A stretch of 64,000 nucleotides of DNA from Sutcliffiella sp. FSL R7-0096 (GTDB taxonomy: Bacteria; Bacillota; Bacilli; Bacillales; Bacillaceae_I). The translations under genes and the position numbers were made by a program. Position 1 is the stretch's first letter. Every line of letters begins with the position of its first letter. The notes below the pieces were generated by a model, which saw nothing but the letters and a program-made list of their open reading frames with translations, was not told where the DNA came from and did no database searches. Shown in pieces: positions 26,233-34,819 of the stretch. The stretch covers positions 1,344,001 through 1,408,000 of the forward strand of contig NZ_CP152003.1 in assembly GCF_038595065.1 (NCBI RefSeq), in the 5' to 3' direction.

Positions 26233-26658
26233 TTATTGTATGCCTTCTTTAATCTGGGCAGATATTTCTTGCAGATCCTGAGGTGTATAGTCACTTTGGT
26301 TTGATTTCCACACTGCTCCAAAGCCGTCGCCCTTGCCGTAGCGTGGCAGTATGTGGAGATGATAATGGAAAACAGACTGCCCGGCAGCTTCTCCATTGTT
26401 ATTCAACAGGTTCAACCCGATTGGTTGGAACTTTTCTTTAATGGAATTGGCTATTTTTGGTACCACTTTAAAAAGGTTTTCGGCTATTTCTGGTGTCAGC
26501 TCATAGATGTTTTCTTTATGTACTTTAGGGATTACCAGCGTATGACCTTTTGTTACCTGGCTGATGTCAAGAAAAGCGAGGACATGCTCGTCTTCATAAA
26601 CCTTTGCGGCCGGAATATCACCATTAATTATTTTACAGAAAATACAATCACTCATCAT
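26233..26658 (-). CDS. hit: Hit, HIT-family nucleotide hydrolase
   Basis: A 141-residue HIT protein with the N-terminal zinc-type pair CIFCKI, the nucleotide-binding loop LAFLDISQVTKGHTLVIPK and the histidine triad HYHLHILP. It hydrolyses purine nucleoside phosphoramidates or related AMP conjugates. GAGGTGAT precedes two consecutive ATG codons (26658 and 26655); either may be used. The gene points away from ecsA across a 1-kb gene-free stretch, keeping the B. subtilis arrangement. Confidence 0.93.
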   Translation of the reverse strand: MMSDCIFCKIINGDIPAAKVYEDEHVLAFLDISQVTKGHTLVIPKVHKENIYELTPEIAENLFKVVPKIANSIKEKFQPIGLNLLNNNGEAAGQSVFHYHLHILPRYGKGDGFGAVWKSNQSDYTPQDLQEISAQIKEGIQ

Positions 26659-26687
26659 GGATCACCTCGGTAATTTGTTTTATCTAA

Positions 26688-26766
26688 GCAGGAAAAGAGC
26701 ACGACAGCACGGAAAATAACGGTTGTTTACAAATGCGAAAAAGCAACAAAGTATGCCAAAACAGCC
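26688..26766 (+). repeat. Family B MITE-like repeat, copy 2 (right half only)
   Basis: Contains GGAAAAGAGCACGACAG, ATAACGGTTGTTTAC and AGCAACAAAGTATG, ending AAAACAGC/C, matching the right halves of the full copies. The left end is missing. Confidence 0.8.
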
Positions 26767-26788
26767 TTTATCTATTTTACCATGTTTT

Positions 26789-27310
26789 GGACATGGATCC
26801 TAATAATGTCCTAAGGCAAATTAAACAAGCAAGAGCCGGAGCTCCTGCTTGCGAAGAAAGGGAAGAGAGGCAACAAGCTTCTCTATCTAAATAAGGAGAA
26901 GCCTACAAACAACATTTTAGCTTTCAAATAACTGTGTTTGATGAACACCTCATTTGATATTAAAAATGTGTCTAGTGGTCAGCTTTCCTGTTCAAGACAA
27001 CCATCCCCTTGTTACTGAGTTTTACAACTTTAGTAACGTGGCTATCGACTTAAGGTCTCTTTAACGAACACCTCTTTTTCAAAATGAATCAATCACAGGT
27101 TTCGACTTTAGAATAAAGTGTCGCCCGTAAGCACCTCATTTCTTCATCAATCGGAGTTACGTTATAGATGATCGTGTGGTTGCAGTCGGTTAAGTCCCGC
27201 AACGACAATAGAAATGTGTAACTTTATCGAGATCAAAGCAAAACTGTCTTTGACAGTCACCTCATCTACAAAGAAGTCAACTAAAGGCTTGTATAAGAGC
27301 CCCTCATTCC
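26789..27310. ncRNA. Candidate structured RNA locus: hairpin array with repeated CACCTCAT
   Basis: No open frame of note crosses this ~520-bp stretch between hit and ecsA. Hairpins follow one another: 26789-26811, 26826-26851 (10 of 11 pairs, CGGA loop), 26877-26902, 26934-26948, 26969-26999, 27011-27037, 27103-27123, 27155-27223 (with inner GTTGC/GCAAC) and 27243-27257 (perfect ACTGTC-TTT-GACAGT). The motif CACCTC(ATT) or CCCCTCATT occurs five times (26946, 27069, 27132, 27258, 27300), four of them overlapping or directly following a hairpin arm. As plus-strand RNA this motif could pair with GAGGUG ribosome sites. Strand, ends and promoter are not clear. I do not recognise a known RNA family. 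Confidence 0.4.
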
Positions 27311-27368
27311 CCTTCCTTACATATCATGCGCACTTTCGTTTAAATTATGTTATGGTAAAATTTAATTA

Positions 27369-27510
27369 GGCTCTTTTCTTGAAGATTGATGCGATTTGCT
27401 AGTAAAAATTCGGCAATTGGATTTTTTGCTGTTTACATACTTGAAAAATTTGCAAGAAGTATTTATTAGAAAGCAAGCAAAAGAGCACGTCGTATCGAAG
27501 ATAACGTACA
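27369..27510 (+). repeat. Family B MITE-like repeat, copy 3 (diverged, right end missing)
   Basis: Starts GGCTCTTTTCTTGAAGATTG and contains AAAATTCGGCAATTGGATTTTTT and AAAGAGCACGTCGTAT, then fades near 27510. With copy 2 it brackets the hairpin array. Confidence 0.75.
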
Positions 27511-27569
27511 ATAAAATTAATTTTGAGGTTATATTTCATATAGGTTACAGGGGGATTAAATTTTGAAAG

Positions 27570-27580
27570 GGGGTCAGACC
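27570..27580 (+). other. GGGTCAGACCC motif upstream of ecsA
   Basis: GGGTCAGACCC with flanking G and T lies about 75 bases before ecsA. The same core is found in the hairpin at 6960-6984. Confidence 0.35.
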
Positions 27581-27654
27581 CTTGAAGGAATTTCTCCCTC
27601 CATGTAGTACCTATACCTTATACATAAAATGGCTGGCAGAAAGGGTAGGTTGAT

Positions 27655-28395
27655 GTGAGTTTATTGGAGATTAGTGGGTTGACTGGTGGGTATACGAATC
27701 AGGCGGTGTTGAAGGATATTTCGTTTGAGGTGAAGCGAAATGAGCTGGTCGGATTGATTGGGCTTAATGGTGCCGGGAAGAGTACGACGATCAAGCATGT
27801 AATTGGTACGATGGAACCGAAGAAGGGATCCATCAAAATCGATGGCATTTCCATTCAAGAGGATACGACCAAATATCGCTCGACTTTCACTTTTATTCCG
27901 GAAACGCCGATTTTATATGATGAGCTGACATTATATGAACATCTTGAATTAACGGCGATGGCATATGGTCTATCAAAGGAGACTTTTGAAGAACGCCTTC
28001 ATCCATTATTGAAGGAATTCCGCATGGAAAAACGCCTAAAGTGGTTTCCGGCACACTTCTCTAAGGGAATGAAGCAGAAGGTGATGATTCTTGCAGCTTT
28101 CTTGATTGAACCGAAGTTATATATTGTGGACGAGCCATTTGTAGGCTTAGATCCACTTGCTATCCATTCCCTTTTAGAAATCATGGATAAAGCGAAAAAG
28201 AGTGGGGCCGGGATCCTCATGTCCACGCATATCCTCGCAACTGCGGAGAAGTACTGCGATTCCTTCGTAATACTGCATGAGGGTGAAGTCCGGGCAAAAG
28301 GAACGCTTCAAGAGCTTAGACAGCAGTTCCAAATGCCGATGGCTTCCTTAGATGATCTCTATATCCAGTTGACAAAGGAAGAGAGCAATGTTTAA
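27655..28395 (+). CDS. ecsA: EcsA, ABC transporter ATP-binding protein
   Basis: A 246-residue ABC ATPase with Walker A GLNGAGKST at 36-44, signature-region HFSKGMKQKV and Walker B LYIVDEPFVGLD. In B. subtilis EcsA-EcsB is needed for competence, secretion and intramembrane cleavage by RasP. Start is GTG 27655 preceded by AGGGTAGGTTGAT. It is the first gene of ecsABC and overlaps ecsB by 8 bases. Confidence 0.94.
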   Translation: MSLLEISGLTGGYTNQAVLKDISFEVKRNELVGLIGLNGAGKSTTIKHVIGTMEPKKGSIKIDGISIQEDTTKYRSTFTFIPETPILYDELTLYEHLELTAMAYGLSKETFEERLHPLLKEFRMEKRLKWFPAHFSKGMKQKVMILAAFLIEPKLYIVDEPFVGLDPLAIHSLLEIMDKAKKSGAGILMSTHILATAEKYCDSFVILHEGEVRAKGTLQELRQQFQMPMASLDDLYIQLTKEESNV

Positions 28396-29605
28396 TGTCG
28401 ATCAGCTCTGGAAGTCCAGATTCAGTCAATATGTAAAGGATACTCGCAGATATTTACGTTATATGTTCAACGATCATCTCGTCATCGTGATGATTTTTCT
28501 ACTAAGCGGCCTCGCCCTAGCCTATCAGAACTGGCTGGAGATTGTCCCGCCTGATTTTCCCTATGCATTGCTAATGGGTGCGGTACTTGCCTTATTGATG
28601 ACCAGAGGTAGCATACATACATTTTTAAAGGACCCGGACCTAGTCTTTTTGCTTCCTTTGGAAGAAAAATTAAAGCCTTATATAAAGAAATCATTTCTTT
28701 ATTCCATCGTGTTAGAAAGTTATTTCCTTTTATTGGTTTTTGGTGTTTCCGTGCCTTTATTCTTCACATTGACAAATGCTACATTCCAAACACTTTTGGC
28801 CATTCTTCTATTATTGCTTGGGATGAAATCCTGGAACCTGTGGATGACGTGGCTTGTTAATTTCTATACGGATAGAAAAGTGAGGCTGACGGACTGGTGG
28901 ATCAGACTTGCGCTAAATTTCGGTCTACTGTATCTTGTTTTTTCTGAAGCAAGCCTACTTTTCATCGGAGTAATTATTGGAGTGATGGTGCTGCTCCTTG
29001 TATATTTCCAAAAAGCCTCCCAAAAGATGAATTGGAAATGGGACCTCCTGATTGAAAATGAAACGAAAAGAATGCAGTTGTTTTATCGAGTGGCAAACCT
29101 GTTCGTGGATGTGCCGGGCTTGAAAGAAAAAGTCAAAAGGAGAAGATGGCTGGACTTTATCCTGTCTTTCACACCGTACGCAAAGGAGAAGTCCTTTCAC
29201 TACCTGTACTTACGAACTTTCCTTCGTTCAGGTGACTATTTCGGATTATATCTTCGCCTGTTGATTATCGGTGTTGTCCTTCTTCTTACACTTCCTGTGG
29301 GCTATGCAACCTATCTGGTTCCAGTGCTTGTTCTATATCTGACCGGATTTCAGCTTATCCCAATGTGGAGACATCATTATAACAAACTGTGGCTTTCTAT
29401 CTATCCGCTCAAAGAAGAACACCGGGTACATGCTTTTACCAAAATGATAACTTTGATACTCATCTCTCAAGTGATAATCTTAGCAATACTGTTGGCTTTC
29501 ATGGCAACGTGGCTGGAAACGGCGATTGTACTTGGTGGGGGGATTGCCTTTTCATACTTATATGTACAAGGGGTTGTCAAACGAAAAATTGCATCTCTTA
29601 AATAA
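28388..29605 (+). CDS. ecsB: EcsB, ABC transporter permease
   Basis: A 405-residue polytopic membrane protein with clustered helices at about 35-80, 100-150 and 175-210, a cytoplasmic stretch with KEKVKRRRW near 240-255, and further helices in the last 120 residues. It is the membrane partner of EcsA. The start overlaps the ecsA stop (AAGGAAGAG upstream), so translation is coupled. The length equals the usual EcsB (about 408 aa). A terminator follows. Confidence 0.92.
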   Translation: MFNVDQLWKSRFSQYVKDTRRYLRYMFNDHLVIVMIFLLSGLALAYQNWLEIVPPDFPYALLMGAVLALLMTRGSIHTFLKDPDLVFLLPLEEKLKPYIKKSFLYSIVLESYFLLLVFGVSVPLFFTLTNATFQTLLAILLLLLGMKSWNLWMTWLVNFYTDRKVRLTDWWIRLALNFGLLYLVFSEASLLFIGVIIGVMVLLLVYFQKASQKMNWKWDLLIENETKRMQLFYRVANLFVDVPGLKEKVKRRRWLDFILSFTPYAKEKSFHYLYLRTFLRSGDYFGLYLRLLIIGVVLLLTLPVGYATYLVPVLVLYLTGFQLIPMWRHHYNKLWLSIYPLKEEHRVHAFTKMITLILISQVIILAILLAFMATWLETAIVLGGGIAFSYLYVQGVVKRKIASLK

Positions 29606-29611
29606 GGGAGG

Positions 29612-29640
29612 AACACTCAAATGTTTTTGGGTGTTTTTCT
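29612..29640 (+). terminator. Terminator after ecsB
   Basis: AACACTC pairs with GGGTGTT (one G-T pair), followed by TTTTTCTTATTTT. It separates ecsC partly from ecsAB. Confidence 0.7.
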
Positions 29641-29703
29641 TATTTTGAATCATATGCTCTATTTACACGTATATAAGGCAAAACGATACAAGGAGTGTTT
29701 CCA

Positions 29704-30426
29704 TTGTACGAACAGAAAGTAATCGAAGAGGTAAGAAAGTGGAAAATGCAGGTGGCCAAAAAATCTACGATGTTCCAGCGTTTTTCCAAGGGTGCGCAAA
29801 ATAAAGTGAATACCTTGATTCCAGATAAAGTTCATGCAGTCATGACGGAGAGTATCAAGAAAATGGTGCAGGGGACGCTTGTAGGAAGCAATATGACAAC
29901 TAAATTGAATGAGGGGCATATCGTCATGAGCCTTGAAGAAAAAGAAAGATGGATTCAGGAAAAAATAAACGTGTATAAACGTACTGCGGCAGTTGAAGGT
30001 GCGGGAACGGGAGCAGGGGGGATTTTGCTCGGATTGGCGGACTTTCCGCTGCTTCTTTCCATCAAAATGAAATTTCTATTTGAAGTGGCAGCCATATATG
30101 GATACGACACAAAAAATTATGAGGAGAGAGTGTTCGTGTTATATATTTTTCAGTTGGCCTTCTCCAGCGATGCCAGACGTAAAGAGGTACTGAGGTATAT
30201 AGAGAATTGGGAGGAGCACAAAGAGGAAGCAAAAGAGCTTGATTGGAGGGTGTTCCAACAGGAGTATCGCGACCATATCGATTTGATCAAAATGTTGCAA
30301 ATGGTCCCTGGTCTGGGAGCAATTGTTGGAGCATATGCAAACTATAATTTTCTTGACCAATTGGGGACAACCGCAAAAAACTGTTACCGTTTGAGAATGT
30401 TCCATGAAAGAGGATTAGACATATAA
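29704..30426 (+). CDS. ecsC: EcsC-family protein
   Basis: A 240-residue EcsC-domain protein (B. subtilis about 236 aa). The central segment VEGAGTGAGGILLGLADFPLLLSIKMKFLFEVAAIYGYD is the family hallmark, and LQMVPGLGAIVGAYANYNFLDQL lies near the C-terminus. Its function is unknown; it is dispensable for the ecsAB phenotype in B. subtilis. TTG 29704 is used as the start because AAGGAG is 8 bases upstream; the in-frame GTG at 29695 overlaps that site. Confidence 0.88.
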   Translation: MYEQKVIEEVRKWKMQVAKKSTMFQRFSKGAQNKVNTLIPDKVHAVMTESIKKMVQGTLVGSNMTTKLNEGHIVMSLEEKERWIQEKINVYKRTAAVEGAGTGAGGILLGLADFPLLLSIKMKFLFEVAAIYGYDTKNYEERVFVLYIFQLAFSSDARRKEVLRYIENWEEHKEEAKELDWRVFQQEYRDHIDLIKMLQMVPGLGAIVGAYANYNFLDQLGTTAKNCYRLRMFHERGLDI

Positions 30427-30467
30427 AAAGCACCGGTCTCCTTTTATAGGAGGCCGGTGCTTTGTTC
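30427..30467 (+). terminator. Terminator between ecsC and yhaA
   Basis: AAAGCACCGG-T-CTCC pairs with GGAG-G-CCGGTGCTTT around TTTTATA. It serves both convergent genes. Confidence 0.88.
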
Positions 30468-30476
30468 AGAAACCAA

Positions 30477-31685
30477 TTATGATTGGTGAGAGGGAACAAG
30501 CTTTTCCTGCTCATGCTGGTGATACAGAACCGTTGCCGCACCCAACGTTTTAGCGGCAACCAACAATGCCTTCTCATGGATATCAAACTTGGGATGATGG
30601 TGTGGGTAGGCCACTTCCACGCCTTCCGGTTTAGCGCCGGTAAAGAAGAAAGTCCCTTTGACATGTCTCAGGTAATAGGCAAAATCTTCTCCTCCCATAT
30701 GTGGCGAAGTCTCCTCTACAGCCTTCACCTCATTCACAGAGGATGCAACGTTCACAACAAAGTCTGTTTCGTCCTTATGATTGACGACAGCAGGATAACC
30801 TCTGTCATACTTATATTCATATGTCGAACCATTAAGCGAGCATGTGGAGGAAGCAACAACATCTATTTCTGCTTCGATCTGGTCACGCACATCATCATTG
30901 AATGTACGAACCGTTCCTTCTAGGTAAGCAGAGTCCGCGATAACATTGAAGGCATTCTCTGCTTTGAAAGTACCGACTGAAATGACTGCAGGATCAACTG
31001 GACTCACTCGTCTGCTGACAATTTGTTGCAGGTTAAGAACAAGTTGAGAAGCTGTTACAACCGCATCTTTTGTTTTATGCGGTTGGGCACCATGTCCACC
31101 AGATCCTTGCACCTTGATGGAAAAACGGTCGGCAGCAGCCATTACCGGTCCCACTCGGTACTGAATGGTTCCAAGGTCCACACCTGCCCATAGGTGCGTC
31201 CCAAAGATAACATCCACCCCTTCAAGGCATCCATCATTGATCATCGCGATCGCTCCGCCTGGTGCATATTCCTCCGCATGTTGGTGGATAAAGACGACAT
31301 TTCCTTCCAAATCTTCTTTCAATTCATTCAAACATTTTGCAAGGACTAGTAATGTTGCTGTGTGGCCATCATGTCCGCAAGCGTGCATGACCCCGGGAAC
31401 TTTTGATTTATATTCTACATCTTTTTCGTCTTGAATTGGTAGGGCATCAAAATCTGCTCGCAGTGCAACGGTTTTACCGGGGCGTGCTCCCATAATTTTA
31501 GCTACCACACCATTGCCGCCGACATTTGACTGGTAGGCAATACCCAATTTTTTATAAAAGTCTGCTATGTAGGCTGCAGTATGGAATTCTTTAAAAGAAA
31601 CCTCAGGGAATTGGTGTAAATAACGTCTAATCTCTACCATTTCATCAAAACGATTTTCTAACAGTTGATTCAGTTTATTTAACAT
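30477..31685 (-). CDS. yhaA: YhaA, M20D-family amidohydrolase
   Basis: A 402-residue zinc amidohydrolase of the hippurate hydrolase/N-acetyl-amino-acid deacylase type: metal motif MHACGHDGHTA, acidic HQHAEEYAPGG, and the C-terminal HMGGEDFAYYL with the terminal metal ligand. It probably removes an acyl group from an amino acid or a related amide; substrate unknown. GGGGAG lies 8 bases before the ATG. The position after ecsC matches B. subtilis yhaA. Confidence 0.9.
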   Translation of the reverse strand: MLNKLNQLLENRFDEMVEIRRYLHQFPEVSFKEFHTAAYIADFYKKLGIAYQSNVGGNGVVAKIMGARPGKTVALRADFDALPIQDEKDVEYKSKVPGVMHACGHDGHTATLLVLAKCLNELKEDLEGNVVFIHQHAEEYAPGGAIAMINDGCLEGVDVIFGTHLWAGVDLGTIQYRVGPVMAAADRFSIKVQGSGGHGAQPHKTKDAVVTASQLVLNLQQIVSRRVSPVDPAVISVGTFKAENAFNVIADSAYLEGTVRTFNDDVRDQIEAEIDVVASSTCSLNGSTYEYKYDRGYPAVVNHKDETDFVVNVASSVNEVKAVEETSPHMGGEDFAYYLRHVKGTFFFTGAKPEGVEVAYPHHHPKFDIHEKALLVAAKTLGAATVLYHQHEQEKLVPSHQS

Positions 31686-31817
31686 ATAGCGCTCCCCATT
31701 TCGAAGATTTGTATTTAATATAGTATTCTATATGACTCTGTTAAAAAAGAATAGTCATAACTTTCATAAATTTAGTAAAATAAAAGGGGCATGATTGAAC
31801 AAGGGGAGATGATTGGT

Positions 31818-32495
31818 ATGCAAGCGGAATATGGGCAGGAGTTGAGCAGTAAAAAAAGTAATAAGAAATGGAGAAGACTTACATTATTTGCTATTTGTGG
31901 AGCGTTTTTTATTTGGTCATTCCAACAAATTATTTGGCAAAATACGATAGGATTTGATGAAGTGATACGCAATGCGGTAAATGCTCTGGACGTCGAGCTG
32001 TTAGTTAGTTTTTTTCAGCTATTTACGATGCTTGGTGATAAAACCGGTGTGATCATCATCATGTTATTATCTATAGGACTTATTTGGTGGATAAAAAGGG
32101 ATTATGCAGCAATGGGCGTGATCGTCGGAGGAGTCATTATTGTCAATGAGCTCAATAAGTGGTTGAAAGATTATACTGGGCGCGAAAGGCCGATGACGGG
32201 ACCTGGCGCGGAAAGCCTTAGTTTCCCTAGTGGACACGCGATGGTGGGGCTTTTCTTTTATGGGTTATTACTTTATTTTGCGTTAGCCTATACAGAGGAA
32301 AGCAAAAAAAAGTTGGTGATCGCTATTTTTGGAACGATGTTTATCATATTACTTGGAATAAGTAGAATCTTTTTAAACTACCATTATCCTTCCGATGTTT
32401 TTGCAGGATACGCTGCTGGATATATTTGTTTGATCCTCGGGTTACTGGTGTACGAAGGGATTCAGAATAAAGTGATGAAGAGAAAATCGATGTAG
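31818..32495 (+). CDS. PAP2-superfamily membrane phosphatase
   Basis: A 225-residue lipid phosphatase with all three PAP2 motifs: K-x6-RP (KDYTGRERP), PSGH (SFPSGHAM) and SR-x5-H-x3-D (SRIFLNYHYPSD). Five to six helices are predicted, the first after a basic N-terminus KKSNKKWRR. Likely substrates are undecaprenyl pyrophosphate or phosphatidate/phosphatidylglycerol phosphate. ATG 31818 is chosen because AAGGGGAG is 9 bases upstream; an earlier ATG at 31791 sits on its own purine run. It lies among cell-envelope genes (liaFSR, pbpF), consistent with lipid-carrier recycling. Confidence 0.85.
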   Translation: MQAEYGQELSSKKSNKKWRRLTLFAICGAFFIWSFQQIIWQNTIGFDEVIRNAVNALDVELLVSFFQLFTMLGDKTGVIIIMLLSIGLIWWIKRDYAAMGVIVGGVIIVNELNKWLKDYTGRERPMTGPGAESLSFPSGHAMVGLFFYGLLLYFALAYTEESKKKLVIAIFGTMFIILLGISRIFLNYHYPSDVFAGYAAGYICLILGLLVYEGIQNKVMKRKSM

Positions 32496-32536
32496 CCGCA
32501 GCTCATCGCTTTTTTTATAAGGCAAGTAAAAAATTT

Positions 32537-32579
32537 GTTGATTTGCGTTCCATGCGCTTCGCTTTCCACTTCAATCAAC
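32537..32579. repeat. Family A repeat, deletion derivative (43 bp)
   Basis: GTTGATT and AATCAAC bracket GCGCTTCGCTTTCC, the end blocks of family A elements without the middle. Confidence 0.5.
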
Positions 32580-32670
32580 TAGGTGGCTACATTCATCGTA
32601 AGAAGAACGTAAAAGCTTTCTACGTAAAGAGACTGAAATAGTCTTTAACCTTACTTACTTTGTTAATCTA

Positions 32671-32797
32671 GCTGTGGATTGGAGTAATGGTGGAGACACA
32701 TACGGGGGAGAAGCGACAATCTTGTGACCCCGCAAGCGTTGTGAGGAGGCTCAAGGTCGCCCCGTGGAAAGCGAAGCCATTTGCGGAAATCAACAGC
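32671..32797 (+). repeat. Family A dispersed repeat, copy 4 (127 bp)
   Basis: Ends GCTGTGGATT and AATCAACAGC are inverted repeats with one mismatch. The interior has GTGACCCCGCAAGCG, TGAGGAGGCTCAAGG and GGAAAGCGAAGCC. With the 43-bp derivative it fills the gap before liaF. Confidence 0.8.
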
Positions 32798-32888
32798 GGT
32801 GCTAAATAGATTTCCTCATAAACCAAGTAATTTCCGCCTCCAGACGGACAAAGAAAGTGACCGGGGATAGGGGCTTTCCTTCATGGAA

Positions 32889-32910
32889 ATTAGTAAACTA
32901 ATTGTATAAT
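32889..32910 (+). promoter_or_regulatory. Perfect palindrome and -10 box before liaF
   Basis: ATTAGTAAACTAAT (32889-32902) is a perfect 6-bp inverted repeat with a 2-base centre. It ends 2 bases before TATAAT at 32905-32910. No good -35 box lies 17 bases upstream, which fits an activator-dependent promoter. Confidence 0.55.
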
Positions 32911-32967
32911 GGAGGAATAACCCTAATAGTGTCAAATAATAGAAGAAGGGAGGCTACAGGAAATAAG

Positions 32968-33765
32968 ATGAAGACATTTAATCAAAAAGTAATTGCCATA
33001 ATCTTTGTTTTTATAGGAATCATGCTGTTGCTTGTCAATATAGGTGTCATTTCCTTGGAAATAAAAGAGTATTTTGTCACATACTATCCAGTCCTCATCG
33101 TCCTCTATGGGTTTAAACTCCTGGTGGACACCATTTTTTATCATATACGTGCTCTCTTCCTAAGTGTATTTCTAATAGCCTTTGGTGGTTTGCTGTTATT
33201 GGATAGGGCAGGATATCTAGTATTTGAATTTCATATGTTCTGGAAACTTTGGCCGTTATTGATCATTTACTTAGGTGTGAGGCTTTTTGTAAACAAGCGT
33301 CCTGTAAGAGTCTCATTCACTAAAGGGGATACTGATTTTGATGATTTATTCGACTCGGCAGAGGAAAGAGTGGAACATCAAGAAACAAAAACAGCCGGTA
33401 CAAAGAAAGTGATAACCATTGGTGATATGAAAATGAACAAACAGAACTGGGCAGTGGAGCCATTGACTGTCTGGAATGTGGTGGGGGATTACTATTTCGA
33501 TTTCAGTAAGGCCTATATACCCGATAAGGAAACAAACATTCAAATCAAAGGCGTGGTTGCTGATTTGAAAATGCTCATTCCAGAGGACCTGCCAATTAAA
33601 GTGGCAGCAAAGGTGAAAGTAGGTCAATTAAACATCTTTGGTAATACGTCTGAAGGAAAGGGGAACAAACTTTTTTATGAATCCCCCAACTATGGAGAAG
33701 CAACCAGAAAACTCAACATCGTGCTAGATATGAAAATAGGAGATGTTCGAATTGATCGGGTCTGA
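32968..33765 (+). CDS. liaF: LiaF-like (VraT-type) cell-envelope stress membrane protein
   Basis: 265 residues: four N-terminal hydrophobic helices within about 1-115, a charged linker, then a C-terminal soluble domain of the 'cell wall-active antibiotics response' type (WNVVGDYYFDFSKAYIPDKETNIQIKGVVADLKMLIPEDLPIKV). LiaF keeps the LiaS kinase off until cell-wall damage occurs. ATG 32968 is preceded by GGGAGG and AGG; GTG 32929 would add 13 residues but is poorly spaced. It overlaps liaS by 14 bases. No liaI or liaH lies upstream. Confidence 0.87.
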   Translation: MKTFNQKVIAIIFVFIGIMLLLVNIGVISLEIKEYFVTYYPVLIVLYGFKLLVDTIFYHIRALFLSVFLIAFGGLLLLDRAGYLVFEFHMFWKLWPLLIIYLGVRLFVNKRPVRVSFTKGDTDFDDLFDSAEERVEHQETKTAGTKKVITIGDMKMNKQNWAVEPLTVWNVVGDYYFDFSKAYIPDKETNIQIKGVVADLKMLIPEDLPIKVAAKVKVGQLNIFGNTSEGKGNKLFYESPNYGEATRKLNIVLDMKIGDVRIDRV

Positions 33766-34819
33766 TAAAGGGAAAAAAATTGAAAGCTTGAGATTTTGGT
33801 ACATCCGTTCCTTTATTGTCGTGTCGGTTGTTTCAGCCTTTCTTTTCTTCATTTTCCTACAAAGTGTATTGCTTTTTTATCCTCAAGGCCGGGTAATCAA
33901 TGTCCAATGGAGTATGTTGATGACCGTTGCCGCTTTTATCATTATGGCAGTAACAAGCCTTTATTTTGGATATAAGCAAAGCGGTTATATGAAAAAACGT
34001 GTGGAGGATATATCCACCTTCATTGCCACTCTTGGGAGAGGGAAGTTTTCAGAAAGAATAGCTGTCGAACAGACGGATGAGCTGGGAAGGTTAACGGAAG
34101 ATATCAACCAGTTGGCCAATAAAATACAGAATCAAGTGAAATCATTGCAAAAGCTTGCCGAAGAAAAAAATGAGCTCGCGATTAAAGCCCACAATGCTGC
34201 TACGATTGAAGAGCGTCAGCGATTGGCCCGGGAGTTGCATGATTCAGTAAGTCAGCAGCTTTTTGCACTTAGCATCATGTCTTCAGCTGCAATCAGGATG
34301 TTTGATGCTTACCCGGAAGAGGCGAGAAAGCAATTAACGGATATTGCCTCCATTGCTGCACAGGCTCAAGGAGAAATGAGAGCGCTGCTTCTCCATTTGA
34401 GACCAATATCTTTGACAAATGATACGTTATGTGTTGGAATCCATAAATTGCTAGAAGAACTGGAGGAACGTACACCCATCACTTTCCAAAAGGATATACA
34501 AGAAATAAATGTGCTCTCCAATGCAACCGAAGACCATTTATTCCGAATCATCCAGGAAGCCATATCCAATATCCTCCGGCATGCAGATGCAACAATTGTC
34601 AAATTGGACATGCATCAAAAAGGAAACCAGTATGTATACATATTTATTAGTGATAATGGAAAAGGCTTTGAAATCAATCAACATAAGCAGGCTTCTTATG
34701 GACTCCATACCATGAGAGAACGATGCGAAGAAATAGGGGGACAGTTCAGTATTCGCTCCAAAAAAGGGGAAGGGACGCATATTGAAATCCATATTCCGAT
34801 TAGAGGGGAGGAGAATTAA
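33752..34819 (+). CDS. liaS: LiaS-like sensor histidine kinase
   Basis: A 355-residue kinase: two membrane helices (about 15-40 and 55-75), a HAMP-like linker, a HisKA_3 box RLARELHDSVSQQL with phospho-accepting His163, and an HATPase domain (NILRHADAT, ISDNGKGF, YGLHTMRERCEEIGG). This is the LiaS/VraS class, which responds to cell-wall antibiotics. The start is probably TTG 33752, with AGGAG 9 bases upstream; ATG 33743 directly abuts that site. The stop codon touches the liaR start. Confidence 0.88.
   Translation: MIGSDKGKKIESLRFWYIRSFIVVSVVSAFLFFIFLQSVLLFYPQGRVINVQWSMLMTVAAFIIMAVTSLYFGYKQSGYMKKRVEDISTFIATLGRGKFSERIAVEQTDELGRLTEDINQLANKIQNQVKSLQKLAEEKNELAIKAHNAATIEERQRLARELHDSVSQQLFALSIMSSAAIRMFDAYPEEARKQLTDIASIAAQAQGEMRALLLHLRPISLTNDTLCVGIHKLLEELEERTPITFQKDIQEINVLSNATEDHLFRIIQEAISNILRHADATIVKLDMHQKGNQYVYIFISDNGKGFEINQHKQASYGLHTMRERCEEIGGQFSIRSKKGEGTHIEIHIPIRGEEN

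Noticed and set aside
26688-27510. Hairpin array as a cargo inserted into a single family B element
   Set aside because: The right-half copy comes first and the left-end copy second, the opposite order to that expected from an insertion splitting one element.
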